Assembly (NCBI RefSeq): GCF_001751245.1
Contig: NZ_LJGU01000100.1
Location: 3,884 to 36,405 of the forward strand
DNA length: 32,522 bases
Source: Streptomyces oceani
GTDB taxonomy: Bacteria; Actinomycetota; Actinomycetes; Streptomycetales; Streptomycetaceae
Direction of reading: 5' to 3'
The notes below the pieces were generated by a model. It made no database searches. It worked only from the letters and a program-made list of their open reading frames with translations, and had not been told where the DNA came from. Shown here piece after piece: positions 29,902-32,522 of the stretch (the stretch's first letter is position 1; every line of letters starts with the position of its first letter). The position numbers and the translations under genes are program-made.

Positions 29902-31125
29902 ATGCCCGCAGTACCCCCGGCACAGCAGCACCCCACCGAGCTGTGGCGTAACCCGGACCCCAAGCCGTCCTACGACGTGGTCATCGTCGGAGCCGGCGGC
30001 CACGGCCTGGCCACCGCGTACTACCTGGCCAGAAACCACGGCATCAGCAACATCGCCGTGCTGGAACGTGGTTGGCTGGCGGGCGGCAACATGGCCCGGA
30101 ACACCACCATCATCCGCTCCAACTACCTCTGGGACGAGAGCGCCGGCCTCTACGACCACGCGCTGCGGCTGTGGGAGGGCCTGTCCGAGGAGTTGGACTA
30201 CGACATCCTCTTCAGCCAGCGCGGCGTGCTCAACCTGGCGCACAGCCTCCAGGACGTGCGCGACGGCACCCGGCGGGTGGAGGCGAACCGGCTGAACGGC
30301 GTGGACGCCGAGTGGCTGACCCCGCGGGAGGTCGGCGAGTTCTGCCCGATCCTCAACGTCTCCGAGGACGCCCGCTACCCGGTGCTCGGCGCCACCCTGC
30401 AACGCCGTGCGGGCATCGCCAAACACGACCACGTGGCCTGGGCGTACGCCCGGGCCGCCGACGCGCTGGGCGTCGACCTCATCCAGAACTGCGAGGTCAC
30501 CGGCATCGACACGGTCGGCGACCGGGTCACCGGCGTACGCACCAGCCGCGGGCCCATCGCCGCCGGCAGGGTCGCGCTCGCCGCCGCCGGCCACACCAGC
30601 CTGCTCGCCGGGATGGCCGGCCTGCGGCTGCCGTTGCAGAGCCACCCGCTACAAGCGCTCGTCTCCGAGCTGCTCGAGCCGGTGCACCCGTGCGTGGTGA
30701 TGTCCAACGCGGTGCACGTCTACGTCAGTCAGGCGCACAAGGGCGAGCTGGTGCTGGGCGCGGGAGTCGATCCGTACGTCAGCTACGGACAACGCGGCGC
30801 CTTCCACGTGATCCAGGAGCAGATGAGCGCGGCGCTGGAGCTCTTCCCGATCTTCGCGCAGGCCCGGGTGCTGCGCACCTGGCGCGGGATCGTCGACGTC
30901 ACCCCGGACGCCTCGCCCATCCTCGGCCGCACGCCGGTGGCCGGCCTCTACCTCAACTGCGGTTGGGGCACGGGTGGTTTCAAGGCCACCCCGGGCGCCG
31001 GCTGGGCGTACGCCCACACCATCGCGCACGACGAGCCACATCCGCTGGCCGCGCCCTTCGCGCTGGAGCGCTTCACCACGGGCGCGCTGGTGGACGAGCA
31101 CGGAGCCGCCGCGGTGGCGCACTGA
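29902..31125 (+). CDS. soxB: Sarcosine oxidase beta subunit
   Basis: 407 residues, ATG at 29902. The beta subunit of heterotetrameric sarcosine oxidase holds FAD and covalent FMN and oxidises sarcosine to glycine. With tetrahydrofolate the released one-carbon unit becomes methylene-THF. Seen here: FAD-binding [20 protein letters not shown] (24-42), the family sequence [25 protein letters not shown] (56-80), and [17 protein letters not shown] with His175, the likely covalent-FMN residue by family analogy. [23 protein letters not shown] and [19 protein letters not shown] near the C-terminus are also present. Length and order are normal. soxD and soxA follow on the same strand, giving the usual soxBDA order; soxG would lie beyond the window. 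Confidence 0.95.
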   Translation: MPAVPPAQQHPTELWRNPDPKPSYDVVIVGAGGHGLATAYYLARNHGISNIAVLERGWLAGGNMARNTTIIRSNYLWDESAGLYDHALRLWEGLSEELDYDILFSQRGVLNLAHSLQDVRDGTRRVEANRLNGVDAEWLTPREVGEFCPILNVSEDARYPVLGATLQRRAGIAKHDHVAWAYARAADALGVDLIQNCEVTGIDTVGDRVTGVRTSRGPIAAGRVALAAAGHTSLLAGMAGLRLPLQSHPLQALVSELLEPVHPCVVMSNAVHVYVSQAHKGELVLGAGVDPYVSYGQRGAFHVIQEQMSAALELFPIFAQARVLRTWRGIVDVTPDASPILGRTPVAGLYLNCGWGTGGFKATPGAGWAYAHTIAHDEPHPLAAPFALERFTTGALVDEHGAAAVAH

Positions 31126-31149
31126 GTCCGTACGACCGCACGCCGCTGG

Positions 31150-31189
31150 CCACCTGGCCACCTGGCCACCTGGCCACCTGGCCACCTGG
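31150..31189. repeat. Five tandem copies of CCACCTGG between soxB and soxD
   Basis: CCACCTGG is repeated five times without interruption (31150-31189), with a partial copy before it and a short GACC-type tract after (31196-31215). The unit can partly self-pair (CCA...TGG). It lies in the 131-bp soxB-soxD gap. Copy number probably varies between strains by slippage. Confidence 0.85.
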
Positions 31190-31256
31190 CCGATTGACCG
31201 ACCGACCGCCCGACCGCCGAGCCAGCCCGAGCCGTTCGGGCACAGGAGAGTGACCG

Positions 31257-31538
31257 ATGCTGCTGATTCCCTGCCCCTGGTGCGGGGAGCGCGACGAGGT
31301 GGAGTTCCGCTGCGGCGGCCAGGCCCATGTCGCGTACCCGGCCGAGCCGACCGCGCTGAGCGACGAGGCGTGGCGCGACTACCTGTTCGTACGCGACAAC
31401 CCGCGCGGCTGGTTCAGCGAGCGCTGGTGCCACGCGGCGGGCTGCCGCCGCTGGTTCCACGTCCTGCGGCACACCGTCACGCACGAGGTGCGGGGCGGCT
31501 ACCGGATGGGCGAGCGGGCGCCGGTGACGCCCTCATGA
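31257..31538 (+). CDS. soxD: Sarcosine oxidase delta subunit
   Basis: 93 residues, ATG at 31257 with AGGAGAG at 31244-31250. SoxD is the small zinc-binding subunit of heterotetrameric sarcosine oxidase. Family features are all present: LIPCPWCGERDEVEFRCGGQAHVAYP (Cys6 and Cys9 as zinc ligands), WRDYLFVRDNPRGWFSERW, and CHAAGCRRWFHVLRHTVTHEV with further Cys and His ligands. Its stop overlaps the soxA ATG (ATGA), so the subunits are probably made in coupled fashion. Confidence 0.95.
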   Translation: MLLIPCPWCGERDEVEFRCGGQAHVAYPAEPTALSDEAWRDYLFVRDNPRGWFSERWCHAAGCRRWFHVLRHTVTHEVRGGYRMGERAPVTPS

Positions 31539-32522
31539 ACACACACCGGCAGCCCTCCGGCGGGCTCATCGACCGCTCCCAGCCGCTCCACTTCACCTTC
31601 GACGGCGCCTCGTACGTCGGCTACGCCGGCGACACCCTCGCCTCCGCGCTGCTCGCCAACGGCGTGCACCGGGTCGCCACCAGCACCCTGTACGGTCGCC
31701 CGCGCGGCATCCTCGCCGCCGGCACGGAGGAGCCGAACGCGCTCGTGCGGGTGGCCGGTTCGGCCGGCGCCGCCGCTCAGCCGATGACCCAGGCCACGGT
31801 GACCCCCCTGTACGAGGGGCTGCGCGCCAGCGGGCTGGCCGCCGGCAAGGGCCGGCTGGACCAGCCCGGGCCAGGCGCCACCGGGACCACCGAGCGGTAC
31901 GACGCCGTACACGCACACTGCGACGTGCTCGTCGTGGGCGCCGGACCCGCCGGCCTCGCCGCCGCCCACGCCGCCGCCCGCACCGGCGCGCGGGTGCTGC
32001 TGCTCGACGACCAGACCGAGCCGGGCGGTGGTCTGCTCGGCGCCACCGAGACGATCGACGGCCGGCCCGCCCTGGACTGGGTCCGGCGCACCACCCGGCT
32101 GCTGGCCCGGCACCCCGAGACCCGGGTGCTCTCCCGCACCAGCGTGCTCGGATACTACGACCACCACTACCTCGTCGCGGCCCAGCGCTTCGACCGTCCC
32201 GCCCCGGGCGGGCCTCGCGAGCGGCTGTGGCAGCTGCGCGCGCGGCACGTCGTGCTGGCGACCGGCGCGCAGGAGCGTCCGTTGCTGTTCGCGGGCAACG
32301 ACCTCCCCGGCGTCATGCTGGCCCACGCGGCTCGGACGTACCTGAACCAGTACGCCGTCCTGCCCGGCCGGCGGGCGGTGGTCTGCACGACGAACGACAG
32401 CGCCTATCCCGCCGCGCTCGAGCTGGCCGAGGCGGGCGTACGGATCGAGCGGGTCGTGGACGCCCGGCCGGCGGCGCCCGCGCCCTGGGCGGAACGCTGC
32501 GCGGCGCGCGGCATCGCGGTGC
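31535..32522 (+). CDS. soxA: Sarcosine oxidase alpha subunit, N-terminal part (cut by window end)
   Basis: ATG at 31535; 329 codons are visible and the frame is open at the window end (full SoxA is about 950-1000 residues). The N-terminus is a ferredoxin-like fold (FTFDGASYVGYAGDTLASALLANG, then STLYGRPRGILAAG and EEPNALVRV). An NAD-binding domain follows: CDVLVVGAGPAGLAAAHAAARTGARVLLLDD with a GxGxxG motif and TEPGGGLLG, then HVVLATGAQERPLLFAGNDLPGVMLAHAARTYL. In known SoxA proteins the remaining part binds folate (GcvT-like), but this is beyond the window. NAD+ in alpha is structural in characterised enzymes, and substrate oxidation occurs in beta. Confidence 0.93.
   Translation, partial: MNTHRQPSGGLIDRSQPLHFTFDGASYVGYAGDTLASALLANGVHRVATSTLYGRPRGILAAGTEEPNALVRVAGSAGAAAQPMTQATVTPLYEGLRASGLAAGKGRLDQPGPGATGTTERYDAVHAHCDVLVVGAGPAGLAAAHAAARTGARVLLLDDQTEPGGGLLGATETIDGRPALDWVRRTTRLLARHPETRVLSRTSVLGYYDHHYLVAAQRFDRPAPGGPRERLWQLRARHVVLATGAQERPLLFAGNDLPGVMLAHAARTYLNQYAVLPGRRAVVCTTNDSAYPAALELAEAGVRIERVVDARPAAPAPWAERCAARGIAV

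Overview
The window is chromosomal DNA of a high-GC actinomycete, almost certainly a Streptomyces. Evidence is the strong G/C bias at third codon positions, frequent GTG starts, 4-bp stop/start overlaps, paired Rpf-type secreted muralidases, an XRE/DUF397 pair, and the gene order mfd - SurA-like lipoprotein - mazG ... P450 - rpf - rpf - eno - divIC - DUF501 - ppx. From memory this order resembles the SCO308x-SCO311x region of S. coelicolor; no database was consulted.

Layout. (1) 1-4262 is a polymorphic-toxin-like neighbourhood. It holds a Pro/Gly-rich protein with an Imm35/YrhB-like N-terminus (cut by the window edge), a WHH-type HNH/EndoVII nuclease fused to an SMI1/KNR4 (SUKH) domain, a lipoprotein, and a YwqJ-type deaminase overlapping a SUKH-3 immunity gene. 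(2) 4747-8129 is a MacB/FtsX-type ABC exporter operon preceded by tandem palindromes. (3) 8282-8540 is a broken PIN-domain toxin remnant. (4) 8683-14280 is mfd, a SurA-like lipoprotein gene and mazG, followed by a lower-GC Uma2 nuclease-fold gene, a YhhN membrane protein and a cytochrome P450. (5) 17184-22574 is cell-wall and core metabolism: a LysM-bearing Rpf, a short Rpf, enolase, the DivIC/FtsB divisome protein, DUF501 and Ppx/GppA. (6) 22663-24525 is a small accessory island: two overlapping tiny genes that look like tandem paralogues, divergent from an XRE/DUF5753 regulator overlapped by DUF397. (7) 24773-25561 is a secreted EEP-family nuclease. (8) 25732-32522 is a catabolic locus: two IclR paralogues, a Rieske ferredoxin plus FAD-dependent ferredoxin reductase, and soxB-soxD-soxA of heterotetrameric sarcosine oxidase (soxA cut by the window end).

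The catabolic genes fit N-demethylation of a methylated glycine derivative such as glycine betaine. The Rieske pair would feed electrons to an oxygenase that is not in the window, and Sox would demethylate sarcosine. The same 17-bp IclR-like box (roughly GTTGCGCATAGTGCAAC) occurs at three places. It overlaps the first iclR start codon, it occurs as a pair between the Rieske and second iclR genes, and it occurs as a pair downstream of the predicted sox promoter. Both pairs have a 19-bp repeat distance, which suggests one small regulon.

No tRNA, rRNA, CRISPR array, insertion sequence or prophage gene was seen.
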